Positions 45,012 through 54,899 of a DNA stretch of 64,000 nt are shown here, piece by piece. The notes below the pieces were generated by a model that was not told the DNA's origin, did not search any database, and was given only the letters and a program-made list of their open reading frames with translations. This DNA comes from Clostridium sp. C8-1-8. Its GTDB lineage: Bacteria > Bacillota > Clostridia > Clostridiales > Clostridiaceae. Made by a program: the position numbers and the translations under genes. The stretch is taken from NCBI RefSeq assembly GCF_009928445.1, contig NZ_JAABNO010000020.1, positions 48,226 through 112,225 on the forward strand. The letters are read 5' to 3'. Within the stretch, counting starts at the first letter, position 1; each line of letters opens with the position of its first letter.

Positions 45012-46628
45012 TTATTCTTGTTCCATTATTATCTTCTTAGCATTTAGTATTGAACTTGCACTCATTGAGAATTCGTCTAATCCGTATTCTACAAGTGTTG
45101 GTATAGCTGTTTCATCTCCAGCCATTTCTCCACACATACCAACCCATTTTCCATGTTTATGAGCACCTTCTATAGTCATCTTTATAAGTCTTAATACTGA
45201 TGGGTGCATTGGATTGTAAAGGTATGATACCTTTTCACTCATTCTATCAGCAGCTAATGTATATTGGATTAAGTCATTTGTTCCTATTGAGAAGAAGTCT
45301 ACATACTTAGCTAGCTCATCTGCAAAAACAGCAGCTGCTGGTATTTCAACCATGATACCCCATTGAGTTGTTTCTGAGTATTCTTTTCCTTCTGCTTTTA
45401 ACTCAGCCTTACATTCGTCAACTACTTCTTTTGCTTGAAGGAATTCTTCTAAGCCAGATATCATTGGGAACATTACACATAAGTTTCCGTATATTGAAGC
45501 TCTCAATAAAGCTCTTAACTGAACCTTAAATATTTCTTTTCTATCTAAACAAAGTCTTATAGCTCTATAGCCTAAGAATGGGTTCATTTCTTCTGGTAGT
45601 GGAAGATATGGAAGTGTCTTGTCTCCTCCGATATCTAGAGTTCTTATAACAACTTGCTTTCCTTCCATCTTTTCAAGAACATACTTATAGCTTTCAAATT
45701 GTTCTTCTTCAGTTGGAGCACTATCTCTATCCATGTATAAGAATTCAGTTCTGAATAGACCTACGCCATCTCCACCATTAGCTAAAACTTGATGTACATC
45801 TTCAGGCTTACCTATGTTTCCGCACACTTCTACTCTCTTACCTGACTTAGTAGTTGTTTTAACAGATATAAGTTTCTTTAACTCTTCTTGTTCTGCTATA
45901 AACTTTTCTCTCTTAGTCTTGTATTCTTCAATTACAGCTTCTTCTGGATTAACTATTATAATTCCTTCAATACCATCAACTATAACAATATCTCCATTTT
46001 TTACTGATGTAGTTATATCTTTTAAACCTACAACAGCAGGAATTTCAAGAGTTCTTGCCATGATTGCAGAGTGTGATGTTCTACCACCTATGTTAGTTAA
46101 GAAAGCAACAACCTTACTTCTATCAAGTTGAGCTGTATCTGATGGAGTTAAATCATGAGCTACAACTATAGTATTTTCTTCTGTTATTTCAAAACTATCA
46201 ACCTTACCAGCAACATTAGCTATTATTCTCTTTGAAACGTCCTTTATATCAGCCGCTCTTTCTCTCATGTAAGCATCTTCCATTGATTCGAAGATCATAA
46301 CAAATGTATTAGTTACATCAGCAACAGCCTTCATAGCATTTGAGCTATTGTTTTCTATTTCAAGCTCCATAGCTCCTGTAAATTCTGGGTCATCTAAAAG
46401 TGTTATATGAGCTTCAAAAACAGCAGCCTTTTCTTCTCCCATTGATTCAGCAGCTTTTGCTTTTATCTTTTCTAATTGTTCCTTAGCTGAAACTAATGCT
46501 CTTTGAAGTAATCCCTTTTCTGCTTGTATATCGCTTATCTTTACGTCACTTATCACGATTTCTTCATGCTCTTGTATAAATACTTTACCTATTGCATAAC
46601 CCTTTGATGCTGCAATACCTTTTTTCAT
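45012..46628 (-). CDS. ptsI: PTS enzyme I
   Basis: 538 residues. Phosphoenolpyruvate-protein phosphotransferase that starts the sugar PTS by passing phosphate from PEP to HPr. The active-site His is in GGRTSHSAIMARTLEIP; the PEP-binding barrel shows GVGLFRTEFLYM, PMISGLEEF and SIGTNDLIQY; the C-terminal Cys in MCGEMAGD is present. AAGGAGG before the ATG. No ptsH is adjacent. Transcribed from a sigma-54-type promoter and divergent from an activator with an HPr-like domain. Confidence 0.97.
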   Translation of the reverse strand: MKKGIAASKGYAIGKVFIQEHEEIVISDVKISDIQAEKGLLQRALVSAKEQLEKIKAKAAESMGEEKAAVFEAHITLLDDPEFTGAMELEIENNSSNAMKAVADVTNTFVMIFESMEDAYMRERAADIKDVSKRIIANVAGKVDSFEITEENTIVVAHDLTPSDTAQLDRSKVVAFLTNIGGRTSHSAIMARTLEIPAVVGLKDITTSVKNGDIVIVDGIEGIIIVNPEEAVIEEYKTKREKFIAEQEELKKLISVKTTTKSGKRVEVCGNIGKPEDVHQVLANGGDGVGLFRTEFLYMDRDSAPTEEEQFESYKYVLEKMEGKQVVIRTLDIGGDKTLPYLPLPEEMNPFLGYRAIRLCLDRKEIFKVQLRALLRASIYGNLCVMFPMISGLEEFLQAKEVVDECKAELKAEGKEYSETTQWGIMVEIPAAAVFADELAKYVDFFSIGTNDLIQYTLAADRMSEKVSYLYNPMHPSVLRLIKMTIEGAHKHGKWVGMCGEMAGDETAIPTLVEYGLDEFSMSASSILNAKKIIMEQE

Positions 46629-46739
46629 TATGTTATTCCTCCTTATAAATAAAACAATAAACTATTATTTATATTTCTAGATAAATTCATCTCAAACAAT
46701 AAACATTTTAACTGTTCATTTTCAACCTCTAATATTTAA

Positions 46740-46756
46740 AGCAATTATCGTGCCAA
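46740..46756 (-). promoter_or_regulatory. Sigma-54 (-24/-12) promoter of ptsI
   Basis: On the minus strand TTGGCACGATAATTGCTT: TGGCAC-N5-TTGCT with exactly 10 bases between GG and GC. About 100 bases ahead of the ptsI ATG. I found no other sequence of this quality in the window. Confidence 0.88.
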
Positions 46757-46964
46757 CTTATTTAAATCGACATATTTTTAACATTTTTCTCGAATTGAGA
46801 CCATAAAATGTAAAAAAAATTGCAATAACTCTCTTTAAAAGAAGAATTTTTCTTCAATATGTATTGTAACTAATAATTATTTTTCTTATTCTCTTCAAAA
46901 AAATTATTGATTTCTGATACTTTTTATCAACCTATTTTTCTATCTTCTAATATATTCTATTACA

Positions 46965-47041
46965 AACCTTGATTTTATATGATATAATCAAGGTTGTTAT
47001 TTTTTATCAAGAGCTTTTACACCTTGATAAATTTTATCAAG
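46965..47041. promoter_or_regulatory. Clustered inverted repeats, candidate activator sites
   Basis: AACCTTGATT (46965-46974) with AATCAAGGTT (46986-46995), a perfect 10-bp inverted repeat; TTATCAAG (47004-47011) with CTTGATAA (47023-47030); a further TTATCAAG at 47034-47041. They lie about 210-300 bases from the ptsI sigma-54 promoter and directly before the activator's ribosome site, the usual place for enhancer sites and autoregulation. Confidence 0.7.
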
Positions 47042-47058
47042 CCTAAGGAGGATGATTT

Positions 47059-49065
47059 ATGTACTCAAAAGAAATATTTATAAAAGACCCAAATGGATTA
47101 CATACACGTTTCGCAGCAATGATAGTAAATAAAGCATCACAGATAAAGTCAAAGTTTAATATTAATCTATATATAAAGAAAAGCGAGTATACTGATTGGC
47201 TTGGTATAAGTATGCTTGCGCTATTATCCTTAAGGGTTCATTCCAACGAAACAATACTAATTGGATGCAAAGAGGAAACCTTAGGCGGAATAAATGCAGT
47301 ACAAGAATTGCTTAATTATATAGAAACACATATAAACCAAGGATCAACCTTAATGAATTCTATAGATGCCTTTATAGAAGAAAGCAAAATTGCAAATGAC
47401 CAAATACTTGAAAATGTCCCTATAGGAATTATCGTTATAGACCTAAATTACAATATAATAAGTATAAACGACTATGCTCTAAATATAATTGATCATAAAT
47501 ATGAAGAGGTTATAGGAAAAAATGTTAACAATATAATACCTACTAGTGAGCTACCTCAAATAATAGAGAGAAAGATAAAACAATTTGGCCAGATACAACA
47601 TATAAACAATAAGATTACAATGGTAAATCGAAGCCCTATCTTTACTAATGATACTGTGATAGGTGCAGTTGGAGTTTTTCAAGATGTCTCCGATCTTGTT
47701 GGAATGAAAGAGTTAAACGAAAAATTCAGCAAAATATTGGAAGCCTCACATGATATGATCTGCTTTGTTGACGAATATGGAAAGGTAAGCTATACAAATC
47801 CAGCTTATAAGGAACATCTTCCTGAGGCATCACAGAATGTTATAGGAAAAGATATTTTCAGCTTATCTCCTAACGGATATAGGGTAAAAGCCTTTACTGA
47901 AAGAAAAAAAATAGAAAACGTAATTCATAATAAGGAAAATGTTGAAATAATAACAACTGTAGATCCTATTTTTATAGATGGAGAGTTTAAAGGAATTATA
48001 TCTACTTCTAAGCCAATAAATGAAATCAAAGAACTAATGGGTAAGTTAAAACGCTCTGAAGATGAATTAAACTACTATAAAGAGGAGTTAAATAAGCACG
48101 CATCTTTACAATCCTCTTTTAAAGATATAATAGGTTCCTCTGGCGCTCTAAAAGACATACTGCATATATGCGAAATGGCTTCAAAAAGCACTTCTACAGT
48201 GTTAATAAGAGGAGAAAGCGGTACAGGTAAGGAGCTTATTGCAAAAGCTATACATAATAATAGCGACAGAAAAGATAAGCCCTTTGTTAGAGTTAACTGC
48301 GCAGCAATACCAGAGAACTTACTAGAAAGCGAACTTTTTGGATATGAGAAAGGTGCCTTTACAGGTGCTGTAAAAAGTAAACCTGGTAAATTTGCAATAG
48401 CTGATGAAGGCACCATCTTCTTAGATGAAATAGGCGATATGCCATTTTCTATGCAGGTTAAGCTACTAAGAGTTCTTCAAGAAAGAGAAATTGAAAGCTT
48501 AGGAGGACTTAGGCCTCAAAAAATAGATGTTAGAGTAATAGCAGCTACCAATAGAAATCTTGAAGAAATGATAAAAGATAATGGGTTTAGAGAAGACTTA
48601 TACTACAGACTCAATGTTCTCCCTATCCATCTTCCTCCATTGAAAGAAAGGAAAGAAGACATAGGGCTTTTAGTTGAACACTTTATAACAAAACTAAATG
48701 AAAAATTAAATAAGAATATTAAAGGTATAAGTAAGGAGTGCATACTTCTGCTGCAGGATTACTCCTGGCCTGGAAATATAAGAGAATTAGAAAATATAAT
48801 TGAGCGAGCTATGAATTTATGTACAGATGAGTACATTAGAGAAGTCGATCTTCCGTCCTTTTTAAAGAAGTCTACTACTAATACCAAGAGCGTTATAAAT
48901 ATAGATAGCGATGAGATCTTGCCTTTTGAAGAATATGAAAAGCAAATCATAAGAGCTGCTATGGAGAAATATAAGAGTTTCAATAAGGCCGGGAAAGCAT
49001 TAGGACTAACCCATAGAACTGTCTCCTTAAAGTGCCAAAAGTACAATATAGTAGTTAATGACTAA
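47059..49065 (+). CDS. Sigma-54-dependent activator with HPr-like, two PAS, AAA+ and Fis domains
   Basis: 668 residues. Residues 1-90 are HPr-like: DPNGLHTRFAA places His at position 15 and Arg at 17 exactly as in HPr, while the position of regulatory Ser46 is Asp. Then PAS about 115-225 (LENVPIGIIVIDLNYNIISI), PAS about 232-330 (FVDEYGKVSYTNPAY), AAA+ about 360-590 with GESGTGKE, YEKGAFTGA (sigma-54 contact) and IFLDEIGDM, and a Fis-type helix-turn-helix (KAGKALGLTHRTVSLKCQ). AAGGAGG before the ATG. Divergent from ptsI, which has a sigma-54 promoter, so it probably activates ptsI and may be phosphorylated by enzyme I. Confidence 0.93.
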   Translation: MYSKEIFIKDPNGLHTRFAAMIVNKASQIKSKFNINLYIKKSEYTDWLGISMLALLSLRVHSNETILIGCKEETLGGINAVQELLNYIETHINQGSTLMNSIDAFIEESKIANDQILENVPIGIIVIDLNYNIISINDYALNIIDHKYEEVIGKNVNNIIPTSELPQIIERKIKQFGQIQHINNKITMVNRSPIFTNDTVIGAVGVFQDVSDLVGMKELNEKFSKILEASHDMICFVDEYGKVSYTNPAYKEHLPEASQNVIGKDIFSLSPNGYRVKAFTERKKIENVIHNKENVEIITTVDPIFIDGEFKGIISTSKPINEIKELMGKLKRSEDELNYYKEELNKHASLQSSFKDIIGSSGALKDILHICEMASKSTSTVLIRGESGTGKELIAKAIHNNSDRKDKPFVRVNCAAIPENLLESELFGYEKGAFTGAVKSKPGKFAIADEGTIFLDEIGDMPFSMQVKLLRVLQEREIESLGGLRPQKIDVRVIAATNRNLEEMIKDNGFREDLYYRLNVLPIHLPPLKERKEDIGLLVEHFITKLNEKLNKNIKGISKECILLLQDYSWPGNIRELENIIERAMNLCTDEYIREVDLPSFLKKSTTNTKSVINIDSDEILPFEEYEKQIIRAAMEKYKSFNKAGKALGLTHRTVSLKCQKYNIVVND

Positions 49066-49075
49066 TAGTAGTAAA

Positions 49076-49115
49076 AAACCATGTATAGATATTAACCTTT
49101 ATCTATACATGGTTT
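49076..49115. terminator. Bidirectional terminator between the activator and helicase genes
   Basis: AAACCATGTATAGATA (49076-49091) with TATCTATACATGGTTT (49100-49115), perfect 16-bp stem. Confidence 0.88.
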
Positions 49116-49153
49116 ATTTAACTTTATAAAATCTTAAAATATCCCCATCTATG

Positions 49154-50599
49154 CTATTTTTTTGCTCTTTGAGCCTTAACATCCTTACCTTTTATCTTTG
49201 ATGTATTTAACCCTTCTAACACTATATTACCTTTTCCGTTAAGGATATCAATATAAGAGAATCCATCTTGAATGTCTATGATCCCTATATCATCACTGCT
49301 AATACCCTCTATATTAAGAATAGCTCCAACTATATCTCCAGGTCTTATCTTCTTCTTCTTTCCTGCATTTATATATATTTTATATATTTGTTTATTTAGC
49401 TCACTGCTTTTATCCTTTTTTAATACAGGCTTAGAATTAAGCTTTTCTAAAAAAGCCTTTTTCATATTGAAAACTAAGTCTTTGCTAGGCATCTCTTCCT
49501 TAGAAATACTAAATCCTAGATACTCTTCAATCTGTAGCAAGAATCTATTATCAAAGCTATTTACAAAGGTTATTGCTTTACCTTGCTTACCAGCACGGCC
49601 AGTCCTTCCTATCCTATGCACATAACTTTCCTTCTCCATTGGTATATCATAGTTTATTATATGAGTTACATCTTGGACATCTATACCTCTAGCTGCCACA
49701 TCAGTAGCTACTAAAAGTCTAAAATACCCTCTTTTAAAACTATTAATAACCTCTAATCTTTCTGCTTGCATCATGCCTCCATGAAGCTTACTGCATGGAA
49801 AACCTTGATCTTTTAGCTTTTCACTAACTTCATCAACATTTTCTTTTGTACTACAAAATATTATTGAACTGTCTACATTTTCTGTTATCAATATATCTTT
49901 TAATAAATTAAACTTATAATCATACCCTACTTTGTAGCAAACATGTTTGATTCTCTCTGTAGTTATTCTTTCAGGATTAATCTCAATCTTTATAGGATCC
50001 TTCATATACTTTCTACAAAGTACATCTATCTCTTCAGATATAGTTGCTGAGAAAAGCATAGTAACTCTATCCTTGGGAAGCTTTTTCATCACTTGCTCCA
50101 CCTGATCTATAAATCCCATATTTAGCATTTCATCGGCTTCATCTATGATAAAATATTTTACTTTATCTAATACAATGGTTCCTCTATCTATATGATCCAA
50201 GGTTCTTCCCGGAGTTCCAACTACTACATGAGTTCTTTGCTTAAGCTCCCTTACTTGATCACTAAATGGCTGCTTTCCAAAGACCGCAACAGCTTTAACC
50301 TTTTTCAATCTCCCTATATTTGATATTTCTTCCTTAACTTGAACGCAAAGTTCTCTAGTTGGAGTCAATACCAAAGCTTGCGGACTTCTCTCTTCTATAT
50401 CAACTGTTTCACATAAAGGAATTCCAAATGAAGCGGTCTTTCCACTTCCAGTTTGAGCCTTTACTATTATATCATTATTCTCAATAGCCTTAGGTATTAC
50501 TTGCTGCTGAACCTTAGAAGGATTTCTGTACCCCAACTTATGTAACGCCTCTAATAGTTCTTCACTAATTCCTAATTCTTCAAAACTTAAATTACTCAT
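49154..50599 (-). CDS. dbpA: DEAD-box RNA helicase (DbpA-like)
   Basis: 481 residues. Q-motif region SFEELGISEELLEALHKLGY, Walker A AQTGSGKT, IDEADEML, LLFSATIS and HRIGRTGRAGK. The C-terminal 75 residues (KIYINAGKKKKIRPGDIVGA) are the DbpA RNA-binding domain that targets 23S rRNA hairpin 92, so the role is 50S ribosome assembly. ATG at 50599 with GAGG 7 bases upstream; a longer frame to 50614 has no site. Confidence 0.94.
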   Translation of the reverse strand: MSNLSFEELGISEELLEALHKLGYRNPSKVQQQVIPKAIENNDIIVKAQTGSGKTASFGIPLCETVDIEERSPQALVLTPTRELCVQVKEEISNIGRLKKVKAVAVFGKQPFSDQVRELKQRTHVVVGTPGRTLDHIDRGTIVLDKVKYFIIDEADEMLNMGFIDQVEQVMKKLPKDRVTMLFSATISEEIDVLCRKYMKDPIKIEINPERITTERIKHVCYKVGYDYKFNLLKDILITENVDSSIIFCSTKENVDEVSEKLKDQGFPCSKLHGGMMQAERLEVINSFKRGYFRLLVATDVAARGIDVQDVTHIINYDIPMEKESYVHRIGRTGRAGKQGKAITFVNSFDNRFLLQIEEYLGFSISKEEMPSKDLVFNMKKAFLEKLNSKPVLKKDKSSELNKQIYKIYINAGKKKKIRPGDIVGAILNIEGISSDDIGIIDIQDGFSYIDILNGKGNIVLEGLNTSKIKGKDVKAQRAKK

Positions 50600-50806
50600 A
50601 TATTTTAACCTCATTATTTCTTATTTATAAAGATGTATCATATTAATATTGGCTACATATTGTTGATTATAACTTTCAATCAGCATCATTATAATAATAT
50701 TAAAACAATCCACCATAAATATTTATACTATAATATCTCCAACTTAGGTATTATGAATACCAGTGTTTTTTGCAAATATTATGCTAAACTTTAGTTGCAA
50801 ATCTAA

Positions 50807-53800
50807 TCATAAATATATATCAGAAAACTCAATAGATAAGCTCTTATCATATTTTAATTTCGAATCTTCTCTAATCTGCTTATAAGCAATAGAGTTTTCA
50901 TCAACATCCAATACTTTTGCTGGCATAACTATTATAAATTCACTTCCAACATTTACTTCGCTAACAACTCTTATAGTACCACCATGCATTTCAACCAAAG
51001 ATTTCACTAGAGAAAGTCCTATTCCACTACCTTCATTCTGCCTAGTAATTGATTTATCAACTTGGGCAAAACGTTCAAATATATATTCTGTCATTTCTTT
51101 TGGAATCCCTATACCTGTGTCTTTTATGGAAATCTCTATACAATCATCTTTGTCATATATATTCACAAATATACTTCCATTTTCTCTAGTAAATTTGACT
51201 GCATTGGAAAGAAGGTTCAAGATTATTCTCTCAATTTTTTCTTCATCAAAGGCCATTATTTTTTCCTCAACATCCGTATCAAATATTATGCTTATATTTT
51301 TAGTATTTACATATTCAGTTACAGACTGGCATATATCCTCTATTACATAAACTATGTTATCATTTTTAAGCTGCAGATTTAAATAACCTCCATCTATCTT
51401 AGTGCTATCGATAAGATTGTTTATAAGCCTTAGAAGCCTTAAGGAATTTTGATTCATTATGCTAAGATAATACTTTATCTTTTCATCTCCTAAGGTTTTA
51501 TTCTCGTCTAAGGAATTTAACAGTTGTATTGTACTAGAAATAACGTTTAGCGGCGTCTTTAGCTCGTGAGATATATTGGTAAAGAACTCAGTCTTGATTT
51601 TATCATATTCCATGAGAGCTTCCACTTTCTTATTTTGCTCTTCATTCTGCTCATTTAAAGACTCAACTTCTTTGTTAGCTGCCAATACTTGATCAGAAAG
51701 ATTTACCGTTTCTTTAACCTTACTCTTTAGCATTAATAGTGTTGTTATTCTAGCAAGCAGCTCATTCTTATCAAAAGGCTTTGTGAGATAATCATTAGCT
51801 CCGCACTGGAAGGAAGTAATTATACTTTCTATTCTTCTATCAGCAGTCATTATAAGTATAGGAAGTTCAAAGATATTTTTCTTCTTTCTTATCCTTTCAC
51901 AGACTTCGTACCCCAATAAATCCGGCATCATCATATCTAGAATTACAAGATCTATATCTTCATTCTCCTCAATCACTTGCAACGCTTCTTTTCCTGTAGA
52001 AGCAATAAGGATAGAAGAAGGAATTTCAGTCAAGTAATTTTCTAATACCTTTAAATTCACATATTCATCATCAACTATTAAAATCTTATAGGAATACACT
52101 CTAGAAACCGAGTCTTCATTATTAAGCTCACTTATTTCATGCTGAGCTGAAGCTTGTTTTTCGTTATTCAATTTATTTTTAATTATACTTTCATCTGTAA
52201 CTTTAGTAATGTCGATTTCTTCTTCATCGATAATATATTCAATTAACTGTTCTTCCGAGCATAAAGGAATAGTGAAAGTAAACTTACTACCACTTCCATA
52301 GTTAGACACTACTTTTATTATCCCACCATGTAACTCAACAAGCTTCTTAGTTATATACAAACCTATTCCAGTACCTCCATAGTTTAAAGATACCCCATCA
52401 ACTTGTTTATATATTTCAAATATATTATTAATCTTATCACTTGGTATTCCTATACCTTGATCCTCTACAGAAATACTTATATATCCTTTTTCAACTTTAT
52501 AAGATATTACTATATCACCTTTGTGAGTAAACTTAATACTATTTGACAGCAAATTATACAATACCTGCTGAATACGATCCTCATCTGCCAGTATATATGG
52601 AACAGAGTTATCAACTAAGTTTATTATATTTATATCTTTACTTTTTACTGATATCTCTAAGAATCTTATAACCATATCCACTATTCTACTTATATTAATT
52701 GGCTTGATACAAAGCCCTATATTATCGTTCTTTAGTCTAGAAAATACCATCATATCATCCACTAGATTAGATAATCTCTTGGCACTTAAATTTATTAGCT
52801 TTACATTTTCGTCATCATCATGGCTCAACGCATTATTATTTATCAAACTTTGAGACAATCCAATTATTCCATTAAGTGGAGTCTTAAGTTCATGTGAAGT
52901 AACAGCCAAAAAGTCATCTCTTAATTTATTTATAGACTTAAGCTTTTCACTGGCTACTTCCAAGCTATTGAAAGCTTCAGACTGTCTTCCAGCTAACACA
53001 TAGTAATTAGCTATTATAAATATAAGAGTTCCTATAGGAGCTAAAGATGTAGTTATTATTATACTATATTCATATAATATGTCATTTACTCTTGATATAA
53101 ATAATGCAAACAACCCTACTAAAGCTATGTAGTCAGCTTTTCCACTTATCATATATATACTATATACTTTATACATCATATATAAGAGCATGACTAATGC
53201 AAAACCTTCGAATGGAAGTATATATTCTAAGTAGTATTTAATAGGACTCAAAACAACTATGAGTGTATATACAATTCCAGAACCTACAGCTATCCTTACT
53301 AAATTTCTGTTCAATATCTCTCCATAACACTTATTTATGAATAGTATTATAAAAGGGATATATATGTAAAAGGTAAGAACCATAATTTTTACCGACACTT
53401 CATAATTAAAGTTTGGGAACAACATTATGAAAAATCGTTCTCCTATGAACATGGTTCTAAGAGCAACCAATAAGCAAACAAGTGAAAAGTACAGCGGTGC
53501 CTTGTCCTTAGTTCTTCTAGCGAAAACCCCCAAATTATATAAAGCTGCTATAAACGTACTTCCTAAAATAAACAAGTCAAAAGCTAGTTTTTTGTCTCTA
53601 TAACTGCTCAATTTATCCTGATTTCCCATAACTATGTTATCTATAAAGCCAAACTTACTATAATAATTACTTACTTGAAGAGTTATGTAAAATTCACCAC
53701 TACCAGAACTTAGTGTTCCAACCTTAGGTAAAAGCTGAGGGATCATGCGCTTCTTACTATCTCCCACAGTGCCATTTGACATCACTAGGTTGTTGTCAAC

Positions 53801-54190
53801 CCAAAGCTTGTATGCACTTTGTATGTAATCAATTTTAAGCGAATAGAGTTCCTCTGGTCTATTTACTAAAACCTTTAATCTATATGTTCCATATCCTTGA
53901 GTAGCAAATATACCAGGTATATAAGAATATTGCTTATCATCAAGGGATACATTACCCAATTCTTGTGGTTCAAACAATCTTCCGCTATAGAATTCCCACT
54001 GACCACTTAGATTTAGCAATCCATCTTTTTGAAAGTTCCAATTTCTCAGATCAATTACACCTAACCTCGCCTGTGGCAAACTACTACTCTTTCCTATGTT
54101 TATACTATTCATAATTAAAGAACTGAATAATAATATGACCGCGAAGAGCATAATTGATACTCTCAACTTTGGAGATTTAAAACACTTCAT
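50807..54190 (-). CDS. Hybrid sensor kinase: 7TMR-DISM, kinase, receiver, second kinase
   Basis: 1127 residues. N-terminal membrane segment (about 12-32), an extracellular jelly-roll (DISMED2-like, about 45-190, with GQWEFYSG and YIPGIFATQGYGTYRL), seven membrane helices (about 205-400), HisKA with AVTSHELKTPLNG, ATPase, a receiver domain near 705-820 (VILDMMMPDLLGYEV, YLTKPF), a coiled linker, and a second complete kinase (NISHELKTPLNVI, then NLLSNAVKFT, GSGIGLSLVKSL). Two kinase cores around one receiver is unusual. No separate regulator gene lies next to it. GAGGGG precedes the ATG. Confidence 0.93.
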   Translation of the reverse strand: MKCFKSPKLRVSIMLFAVILLFSSLIMNSINIGKSSSLPQARLGVIDLRNWNFQKDGLLNLSGQWEFYSGRLFEPQELGNVSLDDKQYSYIPGIFATQGYGTYRLKVLVNRPEELYSLKIDYIQSAYKLWVDNNLVMSNGTVGDSKKRMIPQLLPKVGTLSSGSGEFYITLQVSNYYSKFGFIDNIVMGNQDKLSSYRDKKLAFDLFILGSTFIAALYNLGVFARRTKDKAPLYFSLVCLLVALRTMFIGERFFIMLFPNFNYEVSVKIMVLTFYIYIPFIILFINKCYGEILNRNLVRIAVGSGIVYTLIVVLSPIKYYLEYILPFEGFALVMLLYMMYKVYSIYMISGKADYIALVGLFALFISRVNDILYEYSIIITTSLAPIGTLIFIIANYYVLAGRQSEAFNSLEVASEKLKSINKLRDDFLAVTSHELKTPLNGIIGLSQSLINNNALSHDDDENVKLINLSAKRLSNLVDDMMVFSRLKNDNIGLCIKPINISRIVDMVIRFLEISVKSKDINIINLVDNSVPYILADEDRIQQVLYNLLSNSIKFTHKGDIVISYKVEKGYISISVEDQGIGIPSDKINNIFEIYKQVDGVSLNYGGTGIGLYITKKLVELHGGIIKVVSNYGSGSKFTFTIPLCSEEQLIEYIIDEEEIDITKVTDESIIKNKLNNEKQASAQHEISELNNEDSVSRVYSYKILIVDDEYVNLKVLENYLTEIPSSILIASTGKEALQVIEENEDIDLVILDMMMPDLLGYEVCERIRKKKNIFELPILIMTADRRIESIITSFQCGANDYLTKPFDKNELLARITTLLMLKSKVKETVNLSDQVLAANKEVESLNEQNEEQNKKVEALMEYDKIKTEFFTNISHELKTPLNVISSTIQLLNSLDENKTLGDEKIKYYLSIMNQNSLRLLRLINNLIDSTKIDGGYLNLQLKNDNIVYVIEDICQSVTEYVNTKNISIIFDTDVEEKIMAFDEEKIERIILNLLSNAVKFTRENGSIFVNIYDKDDCIEISIKDTGIGIPKEMTEYIFERFAQVDKSITRQNEGSGIGLSLVKSLVEMHGGTIRVVSEVNVGSEFIIVMPAKVLDVDENSIAYKQIREDSKLKYDKSLSIEFSDIYL

Positions 54191-54325
54191 TTTTAACCCC
54201 TCTATGTATATTTTTATTAAACTAAATATATAATTATCGATTAGTTTCTAAGTTTATATAGTTCTAATTGATTTTACCAGAAAAAGACTACTTAACATAA
54301 TGGAAATTAAGTCCAACTAACTTTT

Positions 54326-54470
54326 ACACATCTGCCTTTTCTGAAGATATGTGAAGAAATTCTGACAGGCCAATAAGATTTCTTTTTTACTGTTAACCTA
54401 AATATCTATTATACACCCTTAAATTACTAGGTTTACCTAGTAATTAGTTTTATAATTTCTTCTTAACAGT
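54326..54470 (-). repeat. Candidate structured RNA element, copy R4
   Basis: On the minus strand the core GTAAACCTAGTAATTTAAGG and TATAATAGATAT, then CTGTC-AGAA-TTTCT...AGAAA-A-GGCAG; the outer U-G wobble would be C-A on the other strand. TTTTTTACTGTTAA (54383-54396) pairs perfectly with TTAACAGTAAAAAA (54463-54476) around the core. The whole 54194-54525 gap is this element plus the zinc-ribbon gene terminator. Confidence 0.6.
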
Positions 54471-54472
54471 AA

Positions 54473-54510
54473 AAAAGCTATCTAAAAGAAGTAATTCTCT
54501 TAGATAGCCT
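54473..54510 (-). terminator. Terminator of the zinc-ribbon gene
   Basis: GCTATCTAA (54477-54485) with TTAGATAGC (54500-54508), T6 on the minus strand. Confidence 0.82.
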
Positions 54511-54525
54511 ATATTCAGTCAATTA

Positions 54526-54693
54526 TTATCTTCTGAATCCTCTGTTATTGTTTTGTTGCTTTCTTGCTCTTCTGCATTCTGGACATCTTTGTGGTTCGTT
54601 TTCGAATCCTTTTTCTTTGTAGAATGCTTGTTCTCCTTCAGTGAAAACAAATTCTTTTGAACAATCTTTGCAAACTAAATTCTTATCTGCCAT
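54526..54693 (-). CDS. Small zinc-ribbon protein
   Basis: 55 residues: DKNLVCKDCSKEFVFTEGEQ with one CxxC, and RCPECRRARKQQNNN with the second; a basic, Asn-rich tail. This is the 'probable zinc-ribbon' (zf-trcl-like) small protein common in clostridia. AAGGAG 10 bases ahead of the ATG and a terminator right behind. Possibly nucleic-acid-binding; role unknown. Confidence 0.85.
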   Translation of the reverse strand: MADKNLVCKDCSKEFVFTEGEQAFYKEKGFENEPQRCPECRRARKQQNNNRGFRR

Positions 54694-54899
54694 TTGAACA
54701 TTTCTCCTTTTTATTCATATATTAAGATTTAAAAATAGGATTAGTATATGCCTAAAAAGGTATGTTCTATCATATTAATTAAATCTTTACGTTGTATTAA
54801 AATTTATCACAACGAATTCAGTATAACACACATAAAAGTATTTAGCAAGAACTTTATTAAACATTTTATTCCATTTTATCCACATCATATGAGAATGCT

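Noticed and set aside
50599..50614. Longer N-termini for several genes (helicase, sulfite reductase, glucosidase, anti-sigma factor, butyrate kinase)
   Set aside because: The extra codons run through or past the obvious Shine-Dalgarno sequence, so internal starts were chosen.
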